Below, in pieces: positions 49,024-60,944 of a stretch of 64,000 bases of DNA. The stretch spans positions 153,396 to 217,395 of the forward strand of contig NZ_QBKN01000004.1 of NCBI RefSeq assembly GCF_003054175.1. Direction: 5' to 3'. Both the position numbers and the translations under genes were made by a program. Under the pieces are notes generated by a model that saw only the letters and a program-made list of their open reading frames with translations, did not search any database and was not told the DNA's origin. Source of the stretch: Allosediminivita pacifica. GTDB lineage: Bacteria; Pseudomonadota; Alphaproteobacteria; Rhodobacterales; Rhodobacteraceae. Positions within the stretch are counted from its first letter, which is position 1, and every line of letters begins with the position of its first letter.

Positions 49024-49590
49024 TTACGACGGCTCGATCCAGCCGATGTTTCCGTCGTCACGGCGATAGACAACGTTCACGCCGTCCTTTTTTTCGTTCC
49101 GGAACACCAGCACGGGGGCGCCGGCAAGTTCCATCTGCATCACTGCTTCACCGACCGATAGGGACGGGATCTTTGTCTGCATCTCTGCCACGATGATCGG
49201 CTGAAGCGTGTCGGGCTCTGATTCTTCCGAGTCGCTGTCGGTGGCGAGGATATAAGAGGATGCGCCCAGCAGATCAACGGGGTCCGTCCGTTCCCGCTTG
49301 TGATCCTTCAGCCGGCGCTTGTAGCGGCGCAACTGCTTGTCCATCTTTTCCGCACATGCATCGAATGCGGCATAGATCTCGGTCGCATGGGCCTTGGCCG
49401 CAGCCTCGAAGCCGCTGGACAGGTGAACGGTCGCCTCGCAGACGTATTCATGCGCGGATTTCGAAAAGACGACGGTCGCATCGGTGGGCCGTTGGGAGTA
49501 TTTCTCCATCACAACGCCCAGTTCCTGTTTCACATGCGTCTGAAGCGCCTCGCCGATGTCGAGCTGCTTGCCGGTGATCTGATAGCGCAT
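49024..49590 (-). CDS. hpf: Ribosome hibernation promoting factor (long HPF)
   Basis: 188 residues, long form with two domains: N-terminal S30AE domain (about 1-100) with GKQLDIGEALQTHV, and C-terminal dimerisation domain (about 130-188) ending RRDDGNIGWIEPS. Dimerises 70S into 100S particles in stationary phase. SD AAGGAGCAAAC before ATG at 49590. Part of the lpt-hpf-ptsN cluster, 231 bases downstream of lptB. Confidence 0.95.
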   Translation of the reverse strand: MRYQITGKQLDIGEALQTHVKQELGVVMEKYSQRPTDATVVFSKSAHEYVCEATVHLSSGFEAAAKAHATEIYAAFDACAEKMDKQLRRYKRRLKDHKRERTDPVDLLGASSYILATDSDSEESEPDTLQPIIVAEMQTKIPSLSVGEAVMQMELAGAPVLVFRNEKKDGVNVVYRRDDGNIGWIEPS

Positions 49591-49821
49591 GTTTGCTCCT
49601 TCTCTTTATGGCGCCCTTTTCAGGCAGGCGCGCACCGGGCTGTCACGCTCGGCGCAGCTGGATCTGAAAGGGCGGGAAAGACGCCGGCCCCGCTTGCAGG
49701 GACACAATGGCCAAGGCCCGCGCTGCGCGGGGACCCCGGACCAAACCTGCAACCGTGGGATGCGTCATGACCCGATTGAGGTAGAAAAGCCCGATGCTGT
49801 CAATCGAAACCGGCAGCAAGG

Positions 49822-50583
49822 TTAGCCGATCCGAAAATTGTCGCCGAGGTAAACCCTGCGGACGTTCTCGTTCCGGACAACCTCTTCGGGCGTTCCGGAC
49901 ATCAGCACCTGCCCGTCATGCAGGATGTAGGCGCGATCGACGATTTCCAGCGTTTCCCGCACGTTGTGGTCGGTGATCAGGACACCGATACCGCGCGTCT
50001 TCAGATCGGCCACCAGGTGACGGATATCGGCCACGCTGATCGGGTCCACGCCGGCAAAGGGCTCGTCGAGCAGCAAGTACTTCGGGTCCGCCGCAAGGCA
50101 CCGGGCGATCTCCACGCGGCGCCGCTCGCCGCCCGACAGGGCCAGCGCAGGAGCGCGGCGCAGGTGTTCGATCGAGAACTCGCCCAGCAGTTCCTCCAAC
50201 CGCTCCCGGCGCCGGTGCACGTCACGCTCGGCGATGTCGAGCACGGCCGAGATATTGTCCTCGACGTTCAGCCCGCGAAAGATCGACATCTCCTGCGGCA
50301 GGTAGCCGATGCCGAGACGGGCGCGGCGGTACATCGGCAGATAGGTTGCATCGCGGCCGTCGATCGTCACCTGCCCGCTTTCCGGGTTCACCAGCCCGGC
50401 GATGGCATAGAAGGACGTGGTCTTGCCCGACCCGTTCGGCCCCAGTAGCGCCGCGACCTCGCCCCGGTCCACCTTAAGGGAGACATCACGGATCACCACG
50501 CGTTTGCGATAGCTCTTGCGCAGGTGATCCACCCGCAGGCCGCTACCGCCCTCGGTCAGTTTCAAATCGGGAGCGGGCGTCAA
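49822..50583 (-). CDS. lptB: LPS export ABC transporter ATP-binding protein LptB
   Basis: 253 residues. Walker [13 protein letters not shown], signature [15 protein letters not shown], Walker [13 protein letters not shown] and the H-loop TDHNVRET; the DEPFAG and LptB-type C-terminus match. Drives LPS extraction with LptFG (elsewhere). The start is TTG at 50583, overlapping the lptA stop (TTGA), and no ATG is available in the relevant range; homologues begin at this position. Spans rnd-lptC-lptA-lptB. Confidence 0.95.
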   Translation of the reverse strand: MTPAPDLKLTEGGSGLRVDHLRKSYRKRVVIRDVSLKVDRGEVAALLGPNGSGKTTSFYAIAGLVNPESGQVTIDGRDATYLPMYRRARLGIGYLPQEMSIFRGLNVEDNISAVLDIAERDVHRRRERLEELLGEFSIEHLRRAPALALSGGERRRVEIARCLAADPKYLLLDEPFAGVDPISVADIRHLVADLKTRGIGVLITDHNVRETLEIVDRAYILHDGQVLMSGTPEEVVRNENVRRVYLGDNFRIG

Positions 50584-51080
50584 TTGGCGCCGTCCGCGTT
50601 GCTGCCCTGGTCGATCACCGTGCGCACGCGCCCCGACATCTGCGCCGTGCCCGCGTTGAGGTCGACGGTCATGCTTTCGGCCATGAGCGCGTTGCCGCCC
50701 TGCGTCAGCAGCACGTCGCCGCGCATCACGATGCTGCCGCCGTTGATGTCGTAGTCGGCCTCCTCGGCCTCGGCCGCCTCTTCGCCGCTCACCAGCGTCA
50801 CGCCGCCCCGGGCCTCCAGCCGTTCGATCCGACCCTGCCCCTCGACGTAGACGACAGTGACACGCGGCGCGGACAGGCGCATGTCGCCCTGACCGATCAC
50901 CACGTTGCCGGTGTAGACGGCCGTACCGTCCGACTGGTTCACCCGAAGCTCGTCCGCGCTAACCTCGACGGGGGCATCAGTGGACTGCTGCATGTCGCCG
51001 AAAGCAACCTGTGCGCCCTGGGCGAAAACAGGCCCGGCCACCGCGAGTGCGGCGGCGATCAAGACAGCGAAACGTTTCAT
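50580..51080 (-). CDS. lptA: LPS transport periplasmic protein LptA
   Basis: 166 residues with signal peptide [20 protein letters not shown]. Jellyroll OstA domain from about residue 30 with [23 protein letters not shown] and the ISVTYRQ-like beta repeats. Bridges LptC and the outer-membrane LptD. Its start overlaps the lptC stop and its stop overlaps the lptB start, so lptC-lptA-lptB are tightly coupled. Confidence 0.95.
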   Translation of the reverse strand: MKRFAVLIAAALAVAGPVFAQGAQVAFGDMQQSTDAPVEVSADELRVNQSDGTAVYTGNVVIGQGDMRLSAPRVTVVYVEGQGRIERLEARGGVTLVSGEEAAEAEEADYDINGGSIVMRGDVLLTQGGNALMAESMTVDLNAGTAQMSGRVRTVIDQGSNADGAN

Positions 51081-51694
51081 TCGTCAGACACCCCGGAATT
51101 CTGCGGCTCGTATACCATCTCCACGCCCTCGGTGAAGATCATTTGCACCTCGTCACCGGGCCCGGAGGGCAGAACCCGCATCTTGCCGGCGGTCAGGGTC
51201 CCGGCCGGCCCGTCGGCCCGGACCTCGCCGTCGCTTTCCAGGTCGATCCGGTCGATTGCGGCGTTCAGCCTCTCTGTCCGGACACGATATCCGGTCGAGC
51301 TGTCGATCTCGACACCCCCGCTCAGCGTGGCCATGGCCGATCCATCGGTGAAGATGGCGTTCGGCGCGCGGAAGTCCACCGTGCCGCCGTCCGTCAGGCC
51401 GATCCGTGCCGACAACTCGTCCGCCGCGATGCGCCCCCCGGACACCGGCCGGGCCCGCGTCGCCTCGAAGGTCAGTGCATCGCCGCGCTCGGTCGTCCCC
51501 GCGAAATAGGGCGATCCGACCTGCTCGTCGGCCCGGCCCGCCTCGCGTAACTGCTCAGCGAAGGGGATCTCCGCCTCGCTTCCGGTCTGCCGGGCGACAA
51601 GGAACATCGTCGACATCAGCGCCAGCGCCGAGAGCGGCAGCAGGATCTTCAGCCAGGCCACGACCTGAGAATATCGCCCCCCGGCGCGTGCCAT
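51077..51694 (-). CDS. lptC: LPS export ABC transporter periplasmic protein LptC
   Basis: 205 residues. One N-terminal membrane anchor (about 17-37, VVAWLKILLPLSALALMSTM), then a periplasmic OstA-like domain with GSPYFAGTTERGDALTFEATRA. Start MARAGGRYSQ at 51694 has the expected anchor; the 33-codon extension to 51793 is not family-like. Ten bases after rnd. Confidence 0.92.
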   Translation of the reverse strand: MARAGGRYSQVVAWLKILLPLSALALMSTMFLVARQTGSEAEIPFAEQLREAGRADEQVGSPYFAGTTERGDALTFEATRARPVSGGRIAADELSARIGLTDGGTVDFRAPNAIFTDGSAMATLSGGVEIDSSTGYRVRTERLNAAIDRIDLESDGEVRADGPAGTLTAGKMRVLPSGPGDEVQMIFTEGVEMVYEPQNSGVSDE

Positions 51695-51704
51695 CCGCCG
51701 ACGC

Positions 51705-52319
51705 TCAGGAATGCGCAAAGATGTCGGTGTCCGGCCAGCCTGCAAGGTCCAGCCGCGCCCGCGTGGGCAGAAAGTCGAAACAGGCCTGCGCAAGGTCGCG
51801 CCGCCCCTCGCGCTCCAGCATGGCGTTCAGAACCTCGCGAAGCCCATGCAGATGCAACACATCCGAAGCGGCGTAGCTCCGCTGCGCGTCACTGAGATCG
51901 GCCGCGCCCCAATCGCTCGACTGCTGCTGCTTCGAAATATCGACCCCCAGCAGCTCCTGCGTCAGCGCCTTGAGCCCGTGGCGGTCGGTGTAGGTCCGCA
52001 CCAGCCGGCTTGCGATCTTGGTGCAGTAGACCGGCGCCGCCAGCGCGCCGAAGGTGTTGTACATCGCCGCGATGTCGAAGCGCCCATAGTGGAAGAGCTT
52101 CAGCACCTGCGGATCTTCCAGCAGCCGCGCGAGGTTCGGCGCTTCGGTCTGGCCACGGGCCACCTGCACGAGATGCGCCTGCCCGTCACCGGCCGAAAGC
52201 TGCACGACGCAAAGCCGGTCGCGGTGCGGGTTCAGCCCCATGGTCTCGCAGTCGATCGCGACCACGGACCCCAGGTCCAGCGTGTCGGGCAGATCGCCCT
52301 GATACAGTCTCGGCGTCAT
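51705..52319 (-). CDS. Ribonuclease D (short, DEDD family)
   Basis: 204-residue 3'-5' exoribonuclease limited to the catalytic domain, without the HRDC domains of full RNase D. DEDD motifs: DCETMGL (D and E), HYGRFDIA near 85, and YAASDVLHLHGL carrying the YxxxD type. Start MTPRLYQGDL at 52319. First gene of the rnd-lptC-lptA-lptB-hpf-ptsN cluster; its function in RNA turnover is inferred. Confidence 0.9.
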   Translation of the reverse strand: MTPRLYQGDLPDTLDLGSVVAIDCETMGLNPHRDRLCVVQLSAGDGQAHLVQVARGQTEAPNLARLLEDPQVLKLFHYGRFDIAAMYNTFGALAAPVYCTKIASRLVRTYTDRHGLKALTQELLGVDISKQQQSSDWGAADLSDAQRSYAASDVLHLHGLREVLNAMLEREGRRDLAQACFDFLPTRARLDLAGWPDTDIFAHS

Positions 52320-53051
52320 CGTGAAACGTCCTTGCGGCGTGGCAGGACGGACATATCCACCCCCACGCGTTCTTGCAACGCGGCTCCGGGCCGACGGCAC
52401 TTACAAAGCCTGCGAGCAGCGGTGCGACGCCTTCGATTCGCCGCAAACCTTCGTGCGAAGCGCCAAGGCACCCGCCCCAATTCGACCTGAACTATTAAGA
52501 AGAGGTTAACGCTGTAACATTCCGTGAGGTGTGCACTAGCGCTATACGTGTCGCACATCTGCGGCTAGGCGTTCCTTCCGATAGAGCAATCGCTCCGGGC
52601 CGGGAAGGCCCGTCGGCGCCCGCCTCAGAGCTCAACTGTTTCCTCGGCGGCAACCTGCGGCTCAGACGCCGGCAGCGGCTCTTCGCGCTTTGCCGTCCTT
52701 TTCTCAAGTATGCTCGCATCTCGAGCGCCGTCGAAATCTTCGCACCTGCAGCATGGCAAATTTGCGGCGCGATTGTTTCTATCGGTGGACCCCACCGCGA
52801 CACCTGCAAGACCATCCGGCGCCGATGCACTCCGGCCTTCTCGGCAAGGCAAGAGGGCCATCACGCCCGCGGAAGAAGGGATTCAGCGCCAACTTCCATC
52901 CACCTGAAGTTGCGTCGCGATTGCCCTGTTGACGCCACAATGTGTCAGCGCCATAAGGTGAACGTCGGACCAGGACAAATTCACGCCACATTTGGCCGAA
53001 GTTCGGCCACACTGACCGCCTGCGTCTCCGAACCGAACAGAGGCACTTTTC
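52320..53051. other. 732-base intergenic region before the sugar-transferase gene
   Basis: No gene supported on either strand, although several open frames exist with non-typical codon use. Contains the 17-base palindrome listed below and is less GC-rich than the surrounding genes. It must carry the promoters of rnd (leftward) and the ExoY-like gene (rightward). Confidence 0.6.
52994..53010 (+). promoter_or_regulatory. 17-base palindrome upstream of the ExoY-like gene
   Basis: TGGCCGAAGTTCGGCCA: two perfect 8-base arms around one G. It lies 42 bases before the ATG at 53052, which suits an operator for a dimeric regulator or a short hairpin in the leader. Confidence 0.5.
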
Positions 53052-53741
53052 ATGACCGAGATCACTCGCACGCTACGCGGTAACGACTTCGATAAATTCA
53101 TCGATGACTCGGTCTTTGCCACGAAGCCCCGGGGCAGTCTCTACCGCGACGGGTTCAAGCGTGCGCTCGACATCGTCCTGGTCCTGATCGCCGCACTCCC
53201 CGTCATGATCGTCATCGGCATGCTCGCCCTGATCGTGGCCCGCGACGGCGCATCGCCCTTCTACTTCCAGAAGCGCGTGGGCCGTGGCGGCCGGGTCTTC
53301 CGCATGATGAAGCTGCGCTCCATGGTGCCGAACGCCGACAGCCTGCTCGAGGCGCATCTCGCCGCCGACCCAGAGGCGCGCGCCGAGTGGAACCGCGACC
53401 AGAAGCTCCGCAACGACCCGCGCATCACCCCCATCGGCCGGTTCATCCGCAAAGCCTCGTTCGACGAGCTCCCCCAGCTCTGGAACGTGCTCAAGGGTGA
53501 CATGGCCCTTGTCGGCCCCCGCCCGATGATGGTTGAGCAGCAGGATCTCTACCCGGGCAGCGCCTATTACGCGCTGCGCCCCGGCCTGACCGGCCCCTGG
53601 CAGGTTTCGGCTCGCAACGACTCCAGCTTCGCCGAGCGCTCGCACTACGATACCGGCTACCTGCGCGACATCTCCTTCACGACGGATCTTCGCATCATCG
53701 CCAAGACCGTCGACGTGGTGGCACGCGGCACCGGCTGCTGA
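53052..53741 (+). CDS. Bacterial sugar transferase (ExoY-like, initial glycosyl-phosphate transferase)
   Basis: 229 residues. One N-terminal membrane segment (about 37-62) after a charged 30-residue lead, then the cytoplasmic catalytic domain: FYFQKRVGRGGRVFRMMKLRSM, the ITPIGRFIRKASFDELPQLWNVLKGD motif and LVGPRPMM. Transfers galactose- or glucose-1-phosphate to undecaprenyl phosphate, starting exopolysaccharide repeat synthesis. Uses UDP-sugars that GalU and GalE produce. No other glycosyltransferases adjoin, so this may be a stand-alone initiator controlled by the unusual upstream region. Confidence 0.93.
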   Translation: MTEITRTLRGNDFDKFIDDSVFATKPRGSLYRDGFKRALDIVLVLIAALPVMIVIGMLALIVARDGASPFYFQKRVGRGGRVFRMMKLRSMVPNADSLLEAHLAADPEARAEWNRDQKLRNDPRITPIGRFIRKASFDELPQLWNVLKGDMALVGPRPMMVEQQDLYPGSAYYALRPGLTGPWQVSARNDSSFAERSHYDTGYLRDISFTTDLRIIAKTVDVVARGTGC

Positions 53742-53788
53742 TCCCCAGCCAGCCTCCCCTCAAGAAGTCCCCAAGACCCCCCAATAAA

Positions 53789-53818
53789 AAAGCGCCGCGG
53801 AATTCCGCGGCGCTTTCT
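53789..53818 (+). terminator. Intrinsic terminator between the sugar transferase and the OmpA gene
   Basis: Twelve-bp stem AAAGCGCCGCGG/CCGCGGCGCTTT (53789-53800 and 53805-53816) with an AATT loop; adenines upstream make it usable from both strands. Confidence 0.9.
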
Positions 53819-53840
53819 CTTTCGTGGCCCGAAACCGGTC

Positions 53841-54512
53841 TTACTGCTGGTTCGGCAGGATGACGATTTCGACGCGGCGGTTCTGGGCGCGACCTTCGGG
53901 CGTCAGGTTCGACGCAACCGGCGCATCCTCGCCACGGCCGATGACGGCGATGCGGCTCGCCGACACGCCCTCGGACAGGAGAACGCTCGACACGGCACGC
54001 GCGCGGCGCTCGGAAAGCGTCTGGTTGTAGGCGGCCGAACCGGTGTTGTCGGTGTGGCCCACGACCTGAACGGTGGTGTTGGGGTAGGACAGCAAGCTCT
54101 GGCCCACTTCGCGCAGATCGCCCTGAAGCGTCGGGCGCAGTTCCGCGCTGTCGGTCGCGAACAGGATGTCCTGCGGCATGGTCACGATCAGGCGGTCGCC
54201 AGTGTTGCGGATACTGGTGTTGCTGCCCAGCTGCTGGCGAAGCTCCGCTTCCTGCCGGTCCAGACGGTTGCCAATGACGGCACCCGCTGCCGCGCCCACC
54301 AGAGCGCCGGCCGCCGCGTTCTTGACGCGGTCGTCGTTGTTGCCACCGATGGCGCGCCCCGCCACGGCACCACCCAGCGCACCAAGCAGCGCGCCCTGTT
54401 GGCTGTTGCGGTTGGGGTTGTCGGGATTGTTCAGGCCCCCGGTCTCGGTGCAAGCGCTCAGCGCCATGGCACCGGCCAGCGGAAGGATCAGGAGAGTGCG
54501 TGCTCGCGTCAT
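53841..54512 (-). CDS. OmpA-family outer-membrane lipoprotein
   Basis: 223 residues. Lipoprotein signal MTRARTLLILPLAGAMALSACTE with lipobox LSAC, then a glycine-rich segment (about 40-85) resembling a glycine zipper, and an OmpA_C domain (about 100-223) with VQVVGHTDNTGSAAYN and AQNRRVEIVI, the peptidoglycan-binding signature. Yiad-type architecture: a cell-wall tether of the outer membrane. Start at 54512 matches a signal peptide; the frame extends much further upstream but without one. Confidence 0.92.
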   Translation of the reverse strand: MTRARTLLILPLAGAMALSACTETGGLNNPDNPNRNSQQGALLGALGGAVAGRAIGGNNDDRVKNAAAGALVGAAAGAVIGNRLDRQEAELRQQLGSNTSIRNTGDRLIVTMPQDILFATDSAELRPTLQGDLREVGQSLLSYPNTTVQVVGHTDNTGSAAYNQTLSERRARAVSSVLLSEGVSASRIAVIGRGEDAPVASNLTPEGRAQNRRVEIVILPNQQ

Positions 54513-54631
54513 GTAAGCCTCTGTGTCTTTGCCCGCGAATGGGCGGAATGTAATGTCCATACTACTCCGAGCATCCGTACCTGCGCAGCCGCCACGAAAG
54601 GGCGTCGGCAATCCTCCGCCCATGAAGCCTG

Positions 54632-55474
54632 TCACGCGTCCTCGCGTGCCGCTTCCCAGGCAAGGATGGCCCGCTTCACCGGAAGGCCCCAGTGGTATCC
54701 CCCGAGCCCCCCGGATTTCCGCAAGGCCCTGTGGCACGGAATCAGGAAGCTGACCGGGTTACGCCCCACTGCCGTACCCACCGCGCGGACCGCGCGCGGG
54801 CTTCCAATGGCCTGGGCGATGTCCGAGTAGGTGGTCACATGGCCCGAAGGCACGGACAGGAGCGCTTCCCAAACCTTGATCTGGAACGGCGCCCCGATGA
54901 GGAACACCGGAACCTCCCCTTTTTGTTCCCCAAATGCCGCAGAAACCCAATCCTCCAGCGCCCCGGGGTCCTCCACGTAGCGCGCTCCGGGCCAACGCGA
55001 CCGCAGATCTTCCATGGCCGCCTCCTCGCCGGTCTCGGCGGTGAAGGCGATGCCGCAGAGCCCGCGCTCCGTCCCCATGGCAAGCGCCGGCCCAAACGGG
55101 CTCTCGAAGCCCCCCCAGCGTATGGACAGCCCCTCGCCGCCGCGGGCGTAGTCGCCGGGTCGCATCGCCTCCCATCGCAGGAACAGGTCGTGCAGCCGCC
55201 CGGTGCCCGAAAGCCCGGTCTCATGCGCGGTCTCGAGCAGCGTGTGACGCTCGGCAAGAAGTGCCTTGGCGTGGCCCAGTGTCAGATACTGCTGGTATCG
55301 CTTGGGCGAGACACCGGCCCAGCGACTGAACAGCCGCTGGAAATGCGCGGGGCTCATGTTCAGCTCGGCGGCCAGCGCCTCGAGCGAGGCCCCCGGCCCC
55401 AGCCGGTCCACGGCCTCTATCGCCCGCCGCATGACCTGGAAGTGGTATCTGTCGTCCATCTCGTCCCGCGCCAT
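54632..55474 (-). CDS. AraC-type regulator fused to O6-methylguanine-DNA methyltransferase
   Basis: 280 residues. N-terminal AraC-type helix-turn-helix pair (about 20-105) with ALAAELNMSPAHFQRLFSRWAGVSPKRYQQY, and C-terminal MGMT domain with the acceptor motif PCHR near residue 247 and GGYHWGLPVKRAIL. It is Ada-like but lacks the N-terminal AdaA domain with its four-cysteine methylphosphotriester site, so regulation would need another signal. Start MARDEMDDRYHFQ at 55474. Divergent from nth, another DNA repair gene. Confidence 0.9.
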   Translation of the reverse strand: MARDEMDDRYHFQVMRRAIEAVDRLGPGASLEALAAELNMSPAHFQRLFSRWAGVSPKRYQQYLTLGHAKALLAERHTLLETAHETGLSGTGRLHDLFLRWEAMRPGDYARGGEGLSIRWGGFESPFGPALAMGTERGLCGIAFTAETGEEAAMEDLRSRWPGARYVEDPGALEDWVSAAFGEQKGEVPVFLIGAPFQIKVWEALLSVPSGHVTTYSDIAQAIGSPRAVRAVGTAVGRNPVSFLIPCHRALRKSGGLGGYHWGLPVKRAILAWEAAREDA

Positions 55475-55584
55475 GCCTAATCCTCCGACACTTCCCGCCC
55501 CGGTTTCACCCGATCTAGGCCTTCCGCCCACATCTGCCGACCCGAATGTTGCGCATCCCTCCCCCCCGATGCATACCACGCCCC

Positions 55585-56229
55585 ATGGCGAAACAGCTCG
55601 ACTACCATACCCTGCGGGAGATCTTCGACCGCTTCCACAAAGCAGAGCCGGAACCCCAGGGCGAGCTTCACCACGTCAATGCCTTCACCCTCGTCGTCGC
55701 GGTCGCGCTCTCCGCGCAGGCCACCGACGCGGGCGTGAACAAGGCCACAAGACGCCTCTTCGAGATCGCCGACACGCCGGACAAGATGCTGGCGCTCGGC
55801 GAAGAGGGGCTGATCGAGCACATCAAGACCATCGGTCTTTACCGCAACAAGGCGAAGAACGTCATCAAGCTCTCCCGCATCTTGTCGGAGGACTACGGCG
55901 GCGAGGTGCCCTGTTCCCGCGCGGCGCTGCAGGCGCTGCCCGGTGTCGGGCGCAAGACGGCCAATGTCGTGCTCAACATGTGGTGGCATTACCCGGCGCA
56001 GGCGGTGGACACCCACATCTTCCGCGTCGGCAACCGCACGGGCATCTGCCCGGGCAAGGACGTCGTCGCCGTCGAGCGCGCGATCGAGGACAACGTGCCC
56101 GTGGACTACCAGCGCCACGCGCACCACTGGCTCATCCTCCACGGACGCTACACCTGCGTCGCGCGCAAACCGAAATGCAAGGCGTGCCTGATAAGCGACC
56201 TATGCCAGTTCGAGGAAAAGACCCAATGA
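55585..56229 (+). CDS. nth: Endonuclease III
   Basis: 214 residues; bifunctional DNA glycosylase/AP lyase for oxidised pyrimidines. Helix-hairpin-helix LPGVGRKTANVVLN with catalytic K, D in the VDTHIFRV motif, and the [4Fe-4S] cluster C-x6-C-x2-C-x5-C as CVARKPKCKACLISDLC. Start MAKQLDYHTLRE at 55585; a 13-codon upstream lead is non-conserved. Overlaps the PfkB kinase start (ATGA). Confidence 0.96.
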   Translation: MAKQLDYHTLREIFDRFHKAEPEPQGELHHVNAFTLVVAVALSAQATDAGVNKATRRLFEIADTPDKMLALGEEGLIEHIKTIGLYRNKAKNVIKLSRILSEDYGGEVPCSRAALQALPGVGRKTANVVLNMWWHYPAQAVDTHIFRVGNRTGICPGKDVVAVERAIEDNVPVDYQRHAHHWLILHGRYTCVARKPKCKACLISDLCQFEEKTQ

Positions 56230-57215
56230 AACAGTACAAGGTTGTCGGCATCGGCAATGCCATCGTCGACGTGCTCACCCGGGCCGAGGACAGCTTTCTC
56301 GGGGACATGAACATCGAGAAGGGCATCATGCAGCTGGTCGAACGCGACCGCGCCGAAACGCTCTACGATGCCATGACCGACCGGGTCGAGGCGCCAGGCG
56401 GCTCGGTCGCCAACACGCTTGCGGGTCTCGGGAACCTCGGGCTCCCCACCGCCTTCATCGGCCGCGTGCGCGACGATGCGCTCGGCCGCGGCTACGCCAC
56501 CGCGATGGAGGACGGCGGCACGGCCTTCGTCAACGCCCCCGTGGTCGAGGGCGAACTGCCCACCTCGCGCTGCATGATCTTCGTCTCGCCCGATGGCGAG
56601 CGCTCCATGAACACCTACCTCGGCATCTCGGCCGAGCTCGGCCCCGACGATGTGACCGAAAGCGTCGCCTCGGAGGCCGAGATCGTCTTCCTCGAAGGCT
56701 ATCTCTTCGACAAGCCCAAGGGCAAGGACGCCTTCTACAAGTGCGCCCGCACCGCCCGCGCCGCCGGCGGCAAGGCCGGCATCGCCATCTCGGACCCCTT
56801 CTGCGTCGAACGCCACCGCGAGGATTTCCTCGCGCTGATCGAGCACGAGATGGACTACGTCATCGGCAACGAGGCCGAGATCCGCTCGCTCTACCAGAAC
56901 GACGATCTGGAGGCCGACCTGCAGGCCGTGGGCAAGATCTGCCCGCTGGTGGTCTGCACGCGTTCCGGCGACGGAATCTCGATCCTGCACGAGGGCACGC
57001 GCATCGACATCCCCGTGACCAAGATCACCCCCGTGGACGCCACCGGCGCCGGTGACCAGTTCGCCGCCGGCTTCCTCTACGGGATGGCCACGGGCCGCGA
57101 CATGGAAACCTGCGGCCGCATGGGCGCGGTTGCCGCGGCCGAGGTGATCGGCCACATGGGCCCGCGCCCCGAAACGGACCTTGGCGGGCTTTTCGCACAG
57201 GCCGGCCTCGTCTGA
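56226..57215 (+). CDS. PfkB-family carbohydrate kinase, adenosine-kinase-like
   Basis: 329 residues. PfkB signature 1 GGSVANTLAGLGNLGL near residue 58, and signature 2 DATGAGDQFAAGFLYG near residue 277 with the catalytic aspartate D282. The N-terminus KVVGIGNAIVDVL is the ribokinase/adenosine kinase type. In Rhodobacteraceae this gene is often annotated as adenosine kinase; ribokinase or fructokinase is not excluded. Overlaps nth by four bases. Confidence 0.87.
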   Translation: MKQYKVVGIGNAIVDVLTRAEDSFLGDMNIEKGIMQLVERDRAETLYDAMTDRVEAPGGSVANTLAGLGNLGLPTAFIGRVRDDALGRGYATAMEDGGTAFVNAPVVEGELPTSRCMIFVSPDGERSMNTYLGISAELGPDDVTESVASEAEIVFLEGYLFDKPKGKDAFYKCARTARAAGGKAGIAISDPFCVERHREDFLALIEHEMDYVIGNEAEIRSLYQNDDLEADLQAVGKICPLVVCTRSGDGISILHEGTRIDIPVTKITPVDATGAGDQFAAGFLYGMATGRDMETCGRMGAVAAAEVIGHMGPRPETDLGGLFAQAGLV

Positions 57216-57240
57216 CCGGGCGCGTCTGATTCCTGACGGG

Positions 57241-57295
57241 CCGGGGGCTCTGCCCCCGGACCCCCGGAGTATTTCCCCCAAGAAGAAGCAGGGGC
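57241..57295. repeat. Rhodobacteraceae-type intergenic palindromic repeat
   Basis: CCGGGGGC/GCCCCCGG (57241-57248 and 57252-57259) with a TCT loop followed by GGACCCCCGGAGTATTTC-type sequence. I know near-identical repeats as common intergenic elements in this family. Lies between convergent PfkB and polA, so may work as a terminator or transcript buffer. Confidence 0.65.
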
Positions 57296-57304
57296 GTGGC
57301 GCCC

Positions 57305-60109
<2,805 letters not shown>

Positions 60110-60183
60110 CCCTCGTCCCCGCTGGCAGAAAACTCGGCCCGGTTCTGACAGGAAACGCCGGCCGCTTCCAGCGGCCATTGGCG

Positions 60184-60876
60184 TCAGCCGGGCATGACCT
60201 CAAGCGGGACGGCGGCGACAAGGAAAATCGCCACGAAGAAGACGATCGAGGCCGCGACCACGAAGCCGTGCCAGATCGTGTTGTGAAACGGCAGGCGCGA
60301 AACCATGAGAAAGGGCGTGCCCACCGAGTAGAGCACCCCGCCCACCACCATGAGCACGATGGCCGACATGGGCAGGGCGGCGATGATGTCCTGCCCGCCG
60401 ATCACCACGGCCCAGCCCAGCCCAAGGCAGAGGCCCACCGCCACGCCGGAGGGCAGCGACCGCACGAAGAGCGTCAGCGCCATCGCCCCCGCCGCCGCCG
60501 TCCAGATCACCGTCAGCAGCCCCGACCCGGCGCCGGACAGCAGCGCGAAGGGCGTGTAGGTGCCCGCGATCTTGAGATGTATGGCCGACATGTCGAGCCT
60601 GCGGAAGAGCGCCGACCAGCGCGGCCGGCCGACGTGGTTATAGAGCAGCGAGGCCGTCAGCATCAGGATCAACGTCGCGCCGTAGATCGACACGCCGGCA
60701 ATGCCCGCCGCATCCCCGCGCCAAACGGCGGTCAGGGTGATCAGCACGGGCACCGCGCCCACGGCAAGCGCCAGCGCCGCCAGGTGCACGATCATGTCAC
60801 TGGCGAACTCGGCCCGGCTGTAGGGCCGCCGGTCAAGCGCGACCGGCGCGGGAAGGGGGGACTCGTCTGGGCTCAT
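60184..60876 (-). CDS. Hemolysin III family membrane protein
   Basis: 230 residues with seven hydrophobic segments and the YqfA/HlyIII pattern: SASLLYNH, FRRLDMSAIHLKIAGTYTPF with the conserved HxxxxxGTYTP-type metal-site motif, and NTIWHGFVV with a further histidine near the end. The PAQR-related family may act as hydrolases or signal receptors; haemolysis is unproven for most members. Ends in a proline-poor short tail. Downstream of zf-CHCC gene start by 68 bases. Confidence 0.9.
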   Translation of the reverse strand: MSPDESPLPAPVALDRRPYSRAEFASDMIVHLAALALAVGAVPVLITLTAVWRGDAAGIAGVSIYGATLILMLTASLLYNHVGRPRWSALFRRLDMSAIHLKIAGTYTPFALLSGAGSGLLTVIWTAAAGAMALTLFVRSLPSGVAVGLCLGLGWAVVIGGQDIIAALPMSAIVLMVVGGVLYSVGTPFLMVSRLPFHNTIWHGFVVAASIVFFVAIFLVAAVPLEVMPG

Positions 60877-60944
60877 GTCACCAAGATAATGGCAGCCAGA
60901 GCTTTATCAAACGTGTCACGTGGTCCGGGGCGCAATCGCGCCGC

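Noticed and set aside
52625..52864. A reverse-strand frame of 79 codons with a natural-looking C-terminus
   Set aside because: The ending looks protein-like, but the N-terminal half has no family character and no ribosome site; too weak to list as a gene.
52529..53083. A 184-codon plus-strand frame in the gap before the sugar transferase
   Set aside because: Codon use and composition are not gene-like, there is no ribosome site, and it overlaps the start of the real gene.
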